The notes: generated by a model not told the origin, from the letters alone. Shown: positions 11,353 through 21,597, counted from the first letter of the stretch. The stretch is 64,000 bases of DNA from Valencia hispanica (GCA_963556495.2 OY747704.1:11065501-11129500); one strand, 5' to 3'. Translations and numbers: made by a program.

Positions 11353-12209
11353 TCAGTGTTTTGGAGGACTAATAAATTCGGCCATATTCCTAGAAAGAAG
11401 AGCTGCTCCATTCAAAGTGGGATGGATGCCGTCTCTCTGGATCAGACCAGGTTTTCCCCAAAATGTTCTCCAGTTATCAATGGAGCCCACATCGTTTCCA
11501 GGACACCACCCAGACAACCATTGATGGAATGACAGCATGCGGCTAAACATGTCGTCACTGGTCCGATCAGGCAGGGGACCAGAAAAGATTACAGAGTCGG
11601 ACATTGTTTTGGCAAACTTACACACCGAAGCAACACTAATTTTAGTGACCTCCGATTGGCGTAACCGGGTGTCATTACCGCCAGCGTGAATAACAATCTT
11701 ACTGTATTTACACTTATCTTTAGCCAGCAGTTTCAGGTAGGATTTGATGTCGCCCGTTCTGGCCCCTGGCAAACATTTGACTATGGTCAATGGTGTCTCT
11801 AATGCCACGTTTCTGACTATGGAGCTGCCAATTAACAGGGTCGGCTTCTCAGCGGGTGTGTCGCTGAGCGGGGAAAATCTGTTAGAAACGCGTACCGGTT
11901 GGTGGTGGCCCGGGGGCTGGGTCCTAGAACTATGCTTCCTACGTACAGTCGCACAGCAAGGGCCGGCTGGGTGACTGTACGTAGGAAGCATAGTTCTAGG
12001 ACCCAGCCCCCGGGCTCTACCGGAGGACAGCTAGGGGGTTCAATCCTTCTTGGCTCCGTGCTGGCTAATGGTCTTCGGCTATCAGCTGGTTTTTCAACAG
12101 CGCGGAGCCGTGCTTCTAATTCTGATACCCTCGCCTCCAAAGCTACAAAAATATTACATTTATTACAGTTACTATTATCACTAAAGGAGGCAGGGAAGTA
12201 ACTAAACAT
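11353..12209 (-). pseudogene. L2-A ORF1: coiled-coil plus SGNH/GDSL esterase-like protein
   Basis: The minus-strand ATG at 12,209 opens with a Cys pair (CNKC) and a heptad-rich coiled coil (LEARVSELEARLRAVEK). The downstream part in another frame is an SGNH-hydrolase-like domain: [10 protein letters not shown] (nucleophile Ser), [15 protein letters not shown] (block with Asn) and [14 protein letters not shown] (Asp and His of the triad), ending FISPPKH. Esterase-type ORF1 proteins are an established feature of CR1/L2 LINEs. The triad residues are still present. The two frames are joined across a perfect 42-bp-arm inverted repeat (11,909-12,014) that seems to have broken the ORF. This ORF lies about 200 bp upstream of ORF2 in the sense direction. 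Confidence 0.82.
11909..12014. repeat. Perfect palindrome, 42-bp arms with 22-bp spacer
   Basis: Left arm 11,909-11,950 (starting cccgggggctgggtcc, ending cgtacagtc) is exactly reverse-complementary to right arm 11,973-12,014. The spacer is 11,951-11,972. There is no mismatch over 42 pairs. It lies inside the L2-A ORF1, and each arm encodes the same peptide-coding DNA in opposite directions, so it probably arose by inverted duplication or template switching. Confidence 0.95.
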
Positions 12210-12490
12210 CTGACAGAGAGAGCAAGAGAGAAGAGAAGAGTTAGAGACAGGAGAGTAGCCATAGCCGCAATGAAGCTAAGCTAACTGAGCTAGCGAGACC
12301 TTACCACCCCAAGAAAAGCTGTGTGAAACACAAGGAGTTCCCAAAACGTAAAGTACACCACCACAAAATGTGTGTTTTAGTGTGATTGTGTGTTAAAATA
12401 ACTTAGAAAGCCCTCAGCACAAAGAAAATAAGATCAATTCAAGAGAGTCTGAACACCAAACAGCTTACAGGGAGCACAACAGTGACAACA

Positions 12491-12874
12491 GGAAATGACG
12501 CAATACGGCTTACCCCCGTTGAATGTAGACGACGTAGCAAGCTTCACACTGTCCACTGCGTCATCCTGGGCTGACTCAATTGACGGCCACATCACTAAGA
12601 CATGTTTAGAAGACAGTTTGTCCCACCAGAGAGCACCGCTGATTTCTTCAAACCAGCCTCATCCTCTGCTACATCATCTTTAAGCTCAACCCCAGGGACC
12701 ACAATGTCACAAGCACTGAGGGAGTTGTGTAGAAGAGTGCATGCTGTTATGACCTGCAAAAGTGTTAAATACATCAAAATGTTATAAGTTATAGTTGCAC
12801 TGGTTGTTTTAAAAAATCTGTTAAATTTTAAATTCAAAAGGTGCAGATTTGCAAGATATCACTAGATTAAAAAA
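12491..12874. other. Unclassified sequence abutting the L2-A 5' end
   Basis: A 61-codon plus-strand frame at 12,602-12,787 begins MFRRQFVPPESTADFFKP and continues through a Ser/Thr-rich stretch. It is not a family I recognise. It has no clear splice sites or Kozak context that would make it a host exon. Treat as unassigned. Confidence 0.3.
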
Positions 12875-12959
12875 AAGATATATTCAAATTCAAAAATACT
12901 TATTGATCCCAAAAGGAAATTAGTGCGTGTGTGTGTGTAGGTGTGTGTGTGTGTGTGTA
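12875..12959 (-). repeat. Retroposon 3' tail followed by (GT)n microsatellite
   Basis: The stretch aaaatacttattgatcccaa plus aaggaaatta is the same tail family as 2552-2595 and 54,547-54,600. It is followed directly by a gt-repeat run (about 12,924-12,959) with one interruption. Only the tail is present. Confidence 0.65.
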
Positions 12960-13470
12960 TTCTGCACACAAATAATTTTTAAAATCAACTGAATACTAGA
13001 AAGTATTATAATGTATTATTTAGTTTATATAAAGTATATTTTAAGTGTGTACATTTGATCACCAGTCACTCACTTGCTGAAATTATCCATGAAACTAGCT
13101 GAAATTAACTTGTGATTCTGTAGAAGTAAATCAAATATGATTACCTCTCAGCCAGAGATATAAAGCATGCTGGTGATGGTAAAACTCCTGTAGCTCCTCT
13201 AGAATAAAAAAGAAAAATCATAAGAAAACTCAGGAAGATTTCTAGCTCCATTTTTACCATCTTCTATTTAGCGTAGTCACGGTTGCTAGGCAACAGGACA
13301 TTTGCCAAGGAATTTATCTGAAGGCTAGACTCTCTACATTTACAGCCTCTAACATCCGGTCTACCGGTACAGGAAGGACCCGTCCTATGAAGACCGGGGA
13401 GGACGGATCCTTAAAAGGATGCAGAATGGACATGACCCTTAAATGACTTTCTGGTCTACACTTCTTACCA

Positions 13471-13526
13471 GTTGGTGGCAGTAATGCACCAATTTGTTGT
13501 TTGAATAATTATCAAGAAGAAGAAGC
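13471..13526 (+). repeat. Short dispersed teleost-type repeat (gtggcagtaatgcacc ... aagaagaagaag)
   Basis: The sequence ggtggcagtaatgcaccaat, followed by a tgtt-rich step and caagaagaagaag, is a phrase I associate with dispersed fish repeats. This is recognition from memory and was not tested. No second copy was found in this window. Confidence 0.35.
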
Positions 13527-13902
13527 GTTCTATTAAGAGCATGCTAACTGGTAGTCATGATGTAAATATTTGGAGAAATACAAACAAGAAAGGAATTTAC
13601 AAAGGATTTTAACGGCAGAGTTGGATTGAGGAAGACTTGCGGACTAAGTACTTCATGACTACATTAACTGGACGTAAAAGGATTGTTTTTGTTTGAGATG
13701 ATGGCTCTGTGAACTGAACAATAATGAAGAGACGGGGCAAAACTACTGCTGAGTAACAGTCAAACAAGGGGGAAATAGTGTAATAATCTCAAGCTGTTTT
13801 GTTGCTCTAAAACCTGGAGAGCTTGCCATATTTATGGAACTATGAACTTTGCTCTCTACCAGTAAACCCTGAGGGAGAATGTCTATCCATCAGTTCCTGA
13901 CC

Positions 13903-14453
13903 TTAAAGCTACATTGTGTATTTTTTGAGGTAATTCTTAGCAAAAACCCCTTTGTTCTTTCAAAAATATGTGCTCATTCATGTGTAATTACTTCCACCTA
14001 CTAATGAAAGTATTCTCGTAAGTGTAGAATCTACTATTCAGAATACATACGCGTGAGTCCCACGAATGGCTGAATCCATGTTGAGCCTCCATCTTTGAAA
14101 TACATTCGCCAACGAGGGACATTCCTGGAAATTCTAGCTCCGCCTTTCGCGCTTTGGGTACACTCAGTTGCACCGTGACGAATGCCAGAGGGTGATTGTT
14201 TACTCGCGACGCGGCAGACCTCTGAATATATAACTAAATGCAATGTAGTTTTCTAAAGTAACCTCATCACTGGAAGGAACACTGGACGAAGTCGTAGTAC
14301 TGGAAGCCATGTTAACCTTGGCATAAAACGGCCACCGTAGGAGTTAAAACGCGCTCGGAATGGGGGAGTGGGTGGTAGGTGGGGTTACAACGTAATATTC
14401 AGTTGGTTGTTTCACCGCTAGATGGGAGAAGTTCTTACACAATGTGGCTTTAA
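13903..14453. mobile_element. MITE-like element with TTAA ends and 14-18 bp TIRs
   Basis: The left end reads ttaaagctacattgtgta (13,903-13,920). The right end reads tacacaatgtggctttaa (14,436-14,453), its reverse complement with a single mismatch. Reading TTAA as the target duplication leaves 14-bp TIRs starting agc(t/c)acattgtgta. The 551-bp interior has no transposase-like frame, so it would be a non-autonomous element. A TTAA target is typical of piggyBac, but the tip is not the usual CCC, so the superfamily is open. Confidence 0.6.
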
Positions 14454-16200
14454 GCTTGAGCCAACTTGGGTTTTGCAGCAAGGAAATGATCAGAAGCACA
14501 CCAGCAATCCACCTCTGAACAGCTTAAAAAACAAAATAAAGGTGTTGGAGTGCCCTCAACATTATCTGAACTTAAATAGAATTGAGTTGCTGTAGTATTG
14601 CCTTTAACTGTGCTTGACCTCTTCAAAGGTCAATATGGCTGAATTAAAAATAATTCTGCAAAAGGGAATGAACCATAATTCAAATTGCAAATGCTTGTAG
14701 GCACTTATTGCTGCCAAGGCTGGCACAACCAGTTATCAGTATAGGGGACAATTACTTTTACATATAGGACTTTCTTTGCTTAGAAAGCTTTTTTACTAAT
14801 AAATGAAGTTATTTTAAAACTGCTTTTTAAGTTTACTTAGGTTGTATTGGTATGATAGTAACATATTGCTATCAGACTGATAGTAAATAATTGAAACATG
14901 TTTCTTGGACTTAGAATTTTTTATGAGGACTTTGTGTGAACCACTGGATAAATATAATCAGTTAATAATAATACTAATATAATGACATATGGAGGATAGA
15001 CTACATCAGAGCATCACTGATGTAAGATCTGTGGGCCAGCATTTACTTGTTTACACATCACAAAAACAGTCTGATACTGTAAATGCACAACAGTTTGCAT
15101 TAAGATAATTCCTCATTCGTTTTTCATCGTTTTTAATGTTACCATTTGGCTTGCTGAAGACTGGCTTTCAACTCTCCACCCCATGGTTATCTCTTGGCCA
15201 ACCAATAGGCTCATTAGATTTGTGCATTTAAGCAAAACCCAGCTAACACAGGCAAAATCAACAAAAAAACACAATTTTAAAGGACACACCAAGTTCACCA
15301 GTGTCCAACTGATTTTACCAAAAAGAAACCTCCTATTTCATTTTTCTTCAAAAGAAAAAAAACATGTCTTATTCCTCCAGTTCTCACTGTTTTATTTTTA
15401 TGCTCCTCGTATACATTATTAGTATCTCAATATTATAAGTATTTATCACAGTCCATCTATGAAGACTTTTTCTTAATGCCAGTTCTCCTCTTGCCTTTAG
15501 TGGATGAGGCTGATTATACCCCATTTATAATCAATTCATCTTTAGGTGTGAAGCCTTCTAAATAAAAAGTTATGCTTATATTCTGTCATGTTTTTGCTAA
15601 GCATTGTTTTTGTTTTTTTACATGTCTTGTCTGGAAGTGTAGGGCTCAAAATTGGTCTCTGAGTACCAAGTAGAAGCTCAACAGATTTACTTTGACAAGC
15701 GGAGCACTACAGCTTTTGCTATAGTACTCCACTTGATATATATGTGTGAGAAATCTTTATTATGAATTGCTGTGGGTCTTATTTCCTGATATTATGGAAA
15801 CAGAGATGGAAAATAAAGGGGAAGAAAGAAAGAAGATGGAGAAGAGAGGTAGGAAACAAAAAGTCAAGAGAGAGGGTGAGTTAAAAAGACAAGAGAGGAA
15901 GGGGAACAAAGAAAACACAGGAAAACATCTTAAGTCTGCCGCCATACACACAGGACGGCAGAGAGAGGGGAAAAAACAAAAAAACCGAAGAGGAACATTG
16001 ACAAAACAAACCAAACATTGTGAATTAAGAACTACACAAAAATAGATATAAAAACACAACAACAATGTCACTGAAAGGCTCATGGTACTGATTAATCAAG
16101 ATCTAGTAATGATAACCTCAGCCCGAGAATGTATCTGTAAACACAGAAGACCCCACACCTATGTGTGTGTTTGAGCATGCTGGTGCATATAAGGTTTCTC
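14454..16200. other. Non-coding stretch with purine-rich tract
   Basis: No gene or transposon end is recognised. A purine-rich stretch (about 15,795-16,030, with aagaaagaagatggagaag and similar runs) gives artefactual Lys/Glu-rich or Phe/Ser-rich frames on the two strands. Confidence 0.5.
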
Positions 16201-17212
16201 CATTAGAGTGTTCGATAGCTGGTGTGAGCAGCCATCAATCCGTCTCCCAGGAATCGATGCAGACATGAAGGAGATCGGAGCCAAGGAGTCCAAAGGACCC
16301 CCAGAACCCCAGGCGGACCAGCGCAGGGCCGATCGCATCCCCCAAGAGAGGAGCAGAGGAGAACCCAAGGGGAACATCCAGTGGGTACTATGCAGGGGCC
16401 CGGGGAGCCGCAGTGACAAGCCCACGGGCCCCGCCGGCAACTGGCTGTACCAGGGCGGGCCCGTCCATGGACCCAGAGAGTCAAGGCCCAGGGGCGCCCC
16501 ACCCCCCAGGAGGGACCCGACCAGGGACCAGCCGACGAGGGGCCCCTGCCACTGCGGGGGCCATGGCCGGCTGCCGGCCGCCACCCCAGGCTAATTCCCA
16601 ATGCCAACATCCCCGCGCTCCACCCCTGCCCCACGTCAGGGAGCCCCACCGATAGCCGCAGCGGACAGAAGGCATCCCCAGGCCAAGCCCAGCCAGCACC
16701 TGGACACCAAGTTTTACCAGCTCTTGAGTCCTGATCCCGCGCAATGCAGACAGCTGAGACCAGGCATCCAACAAAGGCCAGGGCCTGTCCAATCCGCCAA
16801 TGAACCGACCACACATGAAACGCACAGAACAGGTGATCGAATGAGCAGAGACGCTGGATCCGTATCCCACCAAGCCACTGAACAGGCACCACCCAACAAT
16901 CCCAAACCTGGCACCCCCAAAAGAGGTGCCCCAACCAACAAAAGGAGGACATCAGCCCAGCACATCGGCCGACCGACACACTTGTCCACCCAGGCACGCA
17001 TCAGGTCCAAACAGGATGGCCACCAACACACCAGCGGGCAGGGCCATCAATCACTGGCAGGGAGTGACGAAGGGGAAAAAGGTCCCCCATTAGATGTAAG
17101 GCCTGAAGTGTGCCAGGGAGAGGGCAGCCCAAGACCCAACCTGACAGGTAGACAGAGACATACCGACTCAGTCATACGTTCCCTCCCTCTTAAGGACATA
17201 CACTCTCACCAC
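16201..17212 (-). other. GC-rich block, left part (possible LINE 3' UTR)
   Basis: Base composition switches abruptly to G+C-rich with many CCC/GGG runs. Long frames appear on all six readings but none shows a domain, as expected from a low stop-codon density. Together with 18,035-19,390 it forms one block split by the hAT element at 17,213-18,026. The block abuts, in the downstream sense, the L1-like RT fragment ending near 19,390 on the minus strand, so it may be that LINE's 3' UTR. This is inference. Confidence 0.35.
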
Positions 17213-17491
17213 TATGCATGGGTTGGTTACCAGTTTCAAGGTATACCATGGTATGAAAAAGTTAAGGTTTCAAAACCACTAACATTTTCTGTCATACCGT
17301 TCTTGCGGTATAAGCGTTTTTTTTGTTTATGTGATGTCTCATCAGGGAGAAAGTAAAGGTCCCTCATGCTGTGTGAAGCTGCAGCGTAAAGCACCACTCC
17401 CCCAGCGTACTTCCGTTTGTTGTGAGTGACAAACAGGCTGCTCTGCAGGATGTGTGATGGCTGAAGGAGGCAAGCCCCCAGAACTTTTTCC

Positions 17492-17689
17492 ACTGTCTCT
17501 AAGCAGACCAAGTTGGCTGTTTGGGAATACTTCGGCTACCGTAAAGATCCAGACGGTCACGGCTTGGAAGAAGAAGGTCGCCCAACGTGCAAAATGTGCT
17601 TGAGAACAGTGGCAGCCTGAGGAGGCAATACATCGAATATGATTGCGCATGTTCGGAAGCACCACCCATCGTTGTATGCGAAATTCAAG
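17492..17689 (+). pseudogene. BED-type zinc finger exon of a hAT transposase
   Basis: The frame shows AVWEYFGYRKDPDGHG, then PTCKMCLRTV and SNMIAHVRKHHPSLYAKFK. The C-x2-C and H-x-x-x-H pairs with the leading aromatic 'WEYF' are the BED zinc finger, the DNA-binding module of Ac/ZBED-type hAT transposases. A good 5' splice site (aag|gtaaag) follows at 17,690, so this is an exon. A TGA at 17,618-17,620 lies between the Cys and His pairs, and the likely start ATG (17,459) is out of frame with it, so the exon is dead. Confidence 0.85.
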
Positions 17690-17807
17690 GTAAAGTTAAT
17701 GCTGTCTTGAAATGAACGAGCGTATTAGCGTCTGGCATTAGTGAAATGAGCTTGTTACCTTTGCTGTTAACTTTTTTTCATCTCTATCCTTAGTAACTTT
17801 TTTTTGA

Positions 17808-17883
17808 CTGAGGCAGATATGGTAACTAGCATGCTAATGATGATTTATCTTAGCATGCTAGATAGTTACCATATCTGCCTCAG
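17808..17883. repeat. Long inverted repeat (hairpin) inside the hAT element
   Basis: The left arm 17,808-17,836 (ctgaggcagatatggtaact then agcatgcta) pairs with the right arm 17,851-17,883, except for a four-base insertion in the right arm. T-rich/A-rich flanks extend the pairing on both sides. The loop is about 14 bp. Confidence 0.9.
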
Positions 17884-18034
17884 TAAAAAGTTTTTTTCCT
17901 CTTAAAGAAAAAAAATACAGACAATCAAAATAAAAATTTTTAGAGCTGTAATCATAATACTGTGAAACCATCATATTTTTGCCTAAGGTTATCATACCGT
18001 CAGAATCTTATACCGGCCCATGCCTACTCACGAC

Positions 18035-19390
18035 ACACCAAGACACCCAATAAAGGACGCTGTACCCTCAATCATACACCCCATACACACTCTATACTCC
18101 CAGGTCCAAGTACCGATGCCCCTGTAGAGCAACCAGCCCCCGGACCCAGAAGATGGACCCCCTACCTTCTAGGATGGAGACAAGCAGACCCCCAAGGGGC
18201 CCACAGTGGCGAAGCAGCCGACCAGCCTAGGTCCCCGACCAGACCACCTGTCCGTCCTCCGGACCCCAACCCTTGATGGCCCATAGCGAACAGGGGTGTG
18301 AAAAGACCCCTGGCCTCCATCCTCCCGCTCGAGTATGGTGTTGATGCATGTTGTTATAATGTGCATTTAAAACAGAGGGGTGGGATGTGGGGAAGGCAGC
18401 CACACATCCCCTAACCCCCACCCCGAGCTCTCAGTGGCTATATGCGGTTTAACAGTGGGCACTGGCACCAGAGGTGAAGCTGATTGAACAGCTCCCACTC
18501 TGGATGCCGAAAAGTGTGCCCACCCCAAAGTCCCTACATGTGTGTCTCATGAAAATGTAGTGGGAGTGTCTAATTTGTACAGTAATTTGGATCCAGGACT
18601 CCACAGGATAGCGAAGACGGAAACCCCTCCTCGAACCCCGTGACGTGCCCATGCCCCAAGACCTATATGAGTGGATTAAGTGGTGGAGCGGGTGGACAGA
18701 GGTGTTCGGTGATGGGGAGGGAAGGACTGGGAGACAAAATGCCTTCCCAGGGAGACAGCTCCCCCACTGGCCCCAATAGGCACCACTGTTCACCAGGATC
18801 CACCAGGGGAGGGAGGCCTCGGCACGTTCAACCTGGGGCCCACGGCTGCAGCACAACCAAGCCCCATGGACCCCAAGGCAGTCCCCCCAGTCCCATCCCA
18901 GAAGGAGAGCTATACCCACCCCAACATTCGCTCTACTATCAGAACACAAAAGACACTAGACACCCAGGTTGAGTTCAGCTCCCCTCCTCCTGCACATCCC
19001 TTCTCTCCATCCAAGTGCATCCCGTAAAGGGGAGAGCACCTGTCGTAGATAACAACAGCCTCCCCGCCAGGAGGCCCCTGCGCCCAAAACCCCGGCGACA
19101 TACCTGCCCAGACTAGGAGCAAAGCTAGACACCCCAACAAGCAAACAAGGTGAGAGGCCATACAGGAACCAGCGATGGCAATCGGCCTAGAGAAAAAGAG
19201 AGAGGCGGCAGCACATGCCACCACTGGTCGGCCCCGACCCCCACAGGCCGGCACCAGCAACAGAGACCCCACACCAGCCTCGTGAGGCAGAAAACTCCCC
19301 GAAAATTAGCTGCACACATCGAGCTATCTGCTGAGCAAACCGCCTCGAATGACTTTTTGGTCAGCAGATAGCTCTTGTCTGCGGCAGGCT
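18035..19390 (-). other. GC-rich block, right part (possible L1 3' UTR)
   Basis: This continues the 16.2-17.2 kb GC-rich block after the hAT insertion. The many long reading frames are compositional artefacts without domains. On the minus strand it directly follows the L1-like RT C-terminus, which is the basis for suspecting a LINE 3' UTR. A short perfect hairpin lies near its right end. Confidence 0.35.
19321..19374. repeat. Perfect 14-bp-stem hairpin
   Basis: gagctatctgctga (19,321-19,334) is exactly reverse-complementary to tcagcagatagctc (19,361-19,374), with a 26-bp loop. It sits at the junction between the GC-rich block and the L1-like RT fragment. Confidence 0.85.
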
Positions 19391-20250
19391 TAAAGGTTCT
19401 TAAAGGATCCACCTCCTATTTTGAAATAGGGATGGCTATTGATTAATCTAATGTAGATAAGGTTTTGTATATTTTAGACAGCAATTTGGGGGCATTGAGA
19501 TTAAGAAAATCTAAAACTCTTGCTGGGATTTTTAATTCAACTGTATTGAGCCTAAATTTACCTTTCATAAAAGATTTAATTTGTTGATATTCTAAGAATT
19601 TGTTTTTATTAATTCCGTATTGTGTAATTAATGTATTTAATAGGATAAAGTCTGTTCCTTCAAATATATGTTCCAGGTATTCAATTCCATTACACCTTCA
19701 GTCTGGAAAACTTATCATACATTTTTTTTGCAAGATGTCGGGGTTATTCCAGATGGGTGTACGTCTGCATGGGATTATTGTGGACTCTGTCATTTTTTGA
19801 AACTCCCACCATGCTGTCAGAGAAGAGTTGATATTTATGCTTTTAAAGCATTCATGTTGTTTTATATTTGAGCTAATAAATGGTAGGTCTCAAATTTTTA
19901 TCTTATTGCATAGTGTCTGTTCTACGTCTATCCAGGACTCATCTAGGTAGCTATGTTTTAACCATCTTGAGATGTATTGGAGCCTATTGGCTAAGAAATA
20001 ATGATGAAAGTTCTAGACCTCCTTTTTCTTTGGTCTTCTGCAGTGTTTTTAAGCTGATATGTGGAGGTTTATCTTTCTAAAGAAATTTAGAGACAGAGGA
20101 GTCCAGAGATTTAAACCAATCCAGTGATGGTTGGCTTGGGATCATTGAGAATAAGTAGTTGATTCTGGGCAAAACCATCATTTTTATTGAAGCAACCCTT
20201 CCCATAAGTGATATGGGTAAGGATTTCCATCTAGCAAGATCATCTTGGAG
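19390..20250 (-). pseudogene. L1-like RT, C-terminal part
   Basis: The minus strand reads [40 protein letters not shown] and LDWFKSLDSSVSKFLWKDKP, followed by a Gly-Gly-Leu-Glu stretch. This is the thumb and C-terminal domain of L1-type ORF2 as seen in fish L1/Tx1 elements. Several stop codons and frame changes follow toward 19,390. It abuts a 5'-truncated L2-A copy at 20,251. The first ~145 bp on the L2 side (20,106-20,250) are also found inverted at 27,689-27,833. Confidence 0.8.
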
Positions 20251-20252
20251 AG

Positions 20253-20577
20253 TTGGAGAGAAAATGGCGCTCTACACATCTAGAGGATTCCTATTTAACC
20301 TGGACTAACAGTCTACTGCTGTATAAAAAGACCCTTCGACAAGCTAGAACAGCATATTTTTCATCATTAATAGAGGCGAATAAAAACAATCCTAGGTTTC
20401 TTTTTAGTACAGTTGCCAAACTTACACAGAGTCATAGCTCTGTTGAGCCAACTATTCCCCCAGCTCTTAGCAGGGATGATTTTATGGGATTCTTCATAAA
20501 TAAAATTAATTCTATTAAAAATAAAATCATTGGCATCCTCCCAAACATGATTACTTCTTCCTCAGTAAATGAGGCAG
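20253..20577 (+). pseudogene. L2-A ORF2 fragment (linker before RT)
   Basis: It reads [20 protein letters not shown], then [20 protein letters not shown] and FMGFFINKINSIKNKII, matching the same region of the copies at 10.0-10.2 kb and 27.4-27.7 kb. It stops at the left target duplication of the solo LTR. It shares diagnostic variants (catctagagg, tggactaaca) with the 27-kb copy rather than the 10-kb copy. Confidence 0.85.
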
Positions 20578-20578
20578 C

Positions 20579-21299
20579 TGTGAGGATGTGTGTGTGTGAG
20601 TTTGTGTGCGCGCTTGGCTCACCTTCTCCTCCTCAGGGATGCTTCTTGGTGTTCTCTCCCAGCTGAAGCCGATCAGCCTAATCACGGAGGAGCGGAGATA
20701 AAAGGGGAGCGCCTACCTGGAGTAGACGCCAGATGGTCAACGTCAACAGTGTGGTAACAGGCCGCTTTCAGCGTTTGTCTTTTGCTCTGTACGTTTATAG
20801 AAAAGGATCTTACTGTTGTTGCTCCTCCTCCCTCCAGCGCCGGTTGCTCCCTGGATCAATAGGTCAGTCGATCGCAGTCTCCAGCGTCTGCTCCTACGCC
20901 TGCCTCCCTGCTGCTTTCTGTTGTGCTCCTCCGGCTGGGTTCAGTCTTCAATCTGCCTGTCCACCCTCGCTCATCCTCCTGGGCACCCCGCATTCCTCCA
21001 GGACCACCTCTGAGTGGCAATCCTCCAGTACACGCCTCCTCCGACCCCCTCAGTGTGGAAATCCAGCATCGCTGCAAGTAAGACACTAACTTTCTGGCGC
21101 TCTCTCAGCACATTGTCTTCCACTCACCTACCTCTTCTCTAGTCTCAACCTCCCGGTCCGGTCCCAGGAGTTTCCCTCCAAGTCCTCTGAGCTTCCAAGG
21201 TTTCCTCCTAAGAGAAATAAATAATCACTCTTATACCAACCTCTGAGTCCCTGAGTCGTTCGTGTGTCTGCACTAGAGTCCTGAAATGAAAACATGACA
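20579..21299 (+). mobile_element. Solo LTR (721 bp) of an LTR retroelement
   Basis: It begins TGTGAGG and ends CATGACA, the canonical TG...CA LTR ends. It is flanked by the 5-bp direct repeat gcagc (20,574-20,578 and 21,300-21,304) exactly where the uninterrupted L2-A copies read gaggcagtatcgg. A TATA-like ataaaagg lies at about 20,697, and polyadenylation-like aataaataa at about 21,220 is consistent with a plus-strand LTR. No internal coding region or second LTR is present, so it is the product of LTR-LTR recombination. A 5-bp duplication suits Gypsy/Ty3 or some retroviruses; I cannot assign the family. Confidence 0.85.
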
Positions 21300-21304
21300 G
21301 CAGC

Positions 21305-21597
21305 ATCGGAAAGAACTGTAGAACCTCAGTTGTGCTTAGGCTGTTTTGATTCAGTCGAGCTTTCGGAATTATCAAAAATATTAGCCTCATCTAAACCTTC
21401 AATTTGTATGTTGGACCCAATCCCAACCAAATATTTAAGTAAGTGTTCCATTTGGTTCCTGGCCCCATTTTGGATATGATGAATCTATCCTTAGTAAACG
21501 GATATGTACCACAATAATTTAAAATAGCTGCAAATAAACCTTTACTCAAGAAACCTTCCCTTGATCAAGATGACTTAGTGAATTACAGACCTATATC
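21305..21597 (+). pseudogene. L2-A ORF2 fragment (RT N-terminus)
   Basis: It continues L2-A after the solo LTR: ERTVEPQLCLGCFDSVELSE, KILASSKPSICMLDPIPTK, then a frameshift after TKY, and in another frame the LLKKPSLDQDDLVNYRPIS block. It ends abruptly at 21,597, where other copies continue SNLPFLSKV. Confidence 0.8.

Larger units (their letters stand above)
5920..12490 (-). mobile_element. Near full-length L2-type LINE (L2-A), minus strand
   Basis: The sense strand runs from about 12,490 to 5,920: 5' leader (12,490-12,210), ORF1 (12,209-11,353), a short inter-ORF region, ORF2 (11,146-8257), about 700 bp of 3' UTR, then a tail of GAATT-like pentamers (5920-5934). It is interrupted by a Tc1-like transposon at 5943-7573. 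The pairing of a coiled-coil/SGNH-hydrolase ORF1 with an AP-endonuclease plus RT ORF2 and a short pentamer tail is characteristic of the L2/CR1 branch. Three more copies of the family lie at 20,251-23,574, 25,059-28,170 and 54,909-55,535. The exact 5' boundary is approximate because no target duplication was seen. Both ORFs carry disabling mutations. Confidence 0.85.
17213..18026 (+). mobile_element. Internally deleted hAT transposon carrying a BED-finger exon
   Basis: An 8-bp target duplication flanks it: ctcaccac at 17,205-17,212 and ctcacgac at 18,027-18,034, with one mismatch. The ends are inverted partners (tatgcatggg on the left; taggcatggg read on the opposite strand at the right). Eight-base duplications and TAGG/CAGG-like tips are the hAT signature. 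At 814 bp it cannot encode a full transposase; only the first coding exon remains. It is inserted in the GC-rich block and is AT-rich by contrast. Confidence 0.85.

Noticed and set aside
15746..16045. Lys/Glu-rich 99-codon frame
   Set aside because: Produced by a purine-rich tract, low complexity, no start context or domain.
16203..17356. Several 100-264-codon frames in the GC-rich block
   Set aside because: Frames are long on several readings at once because stop codons are rare in GC-rich DNA; none has a domain or codon pattern.
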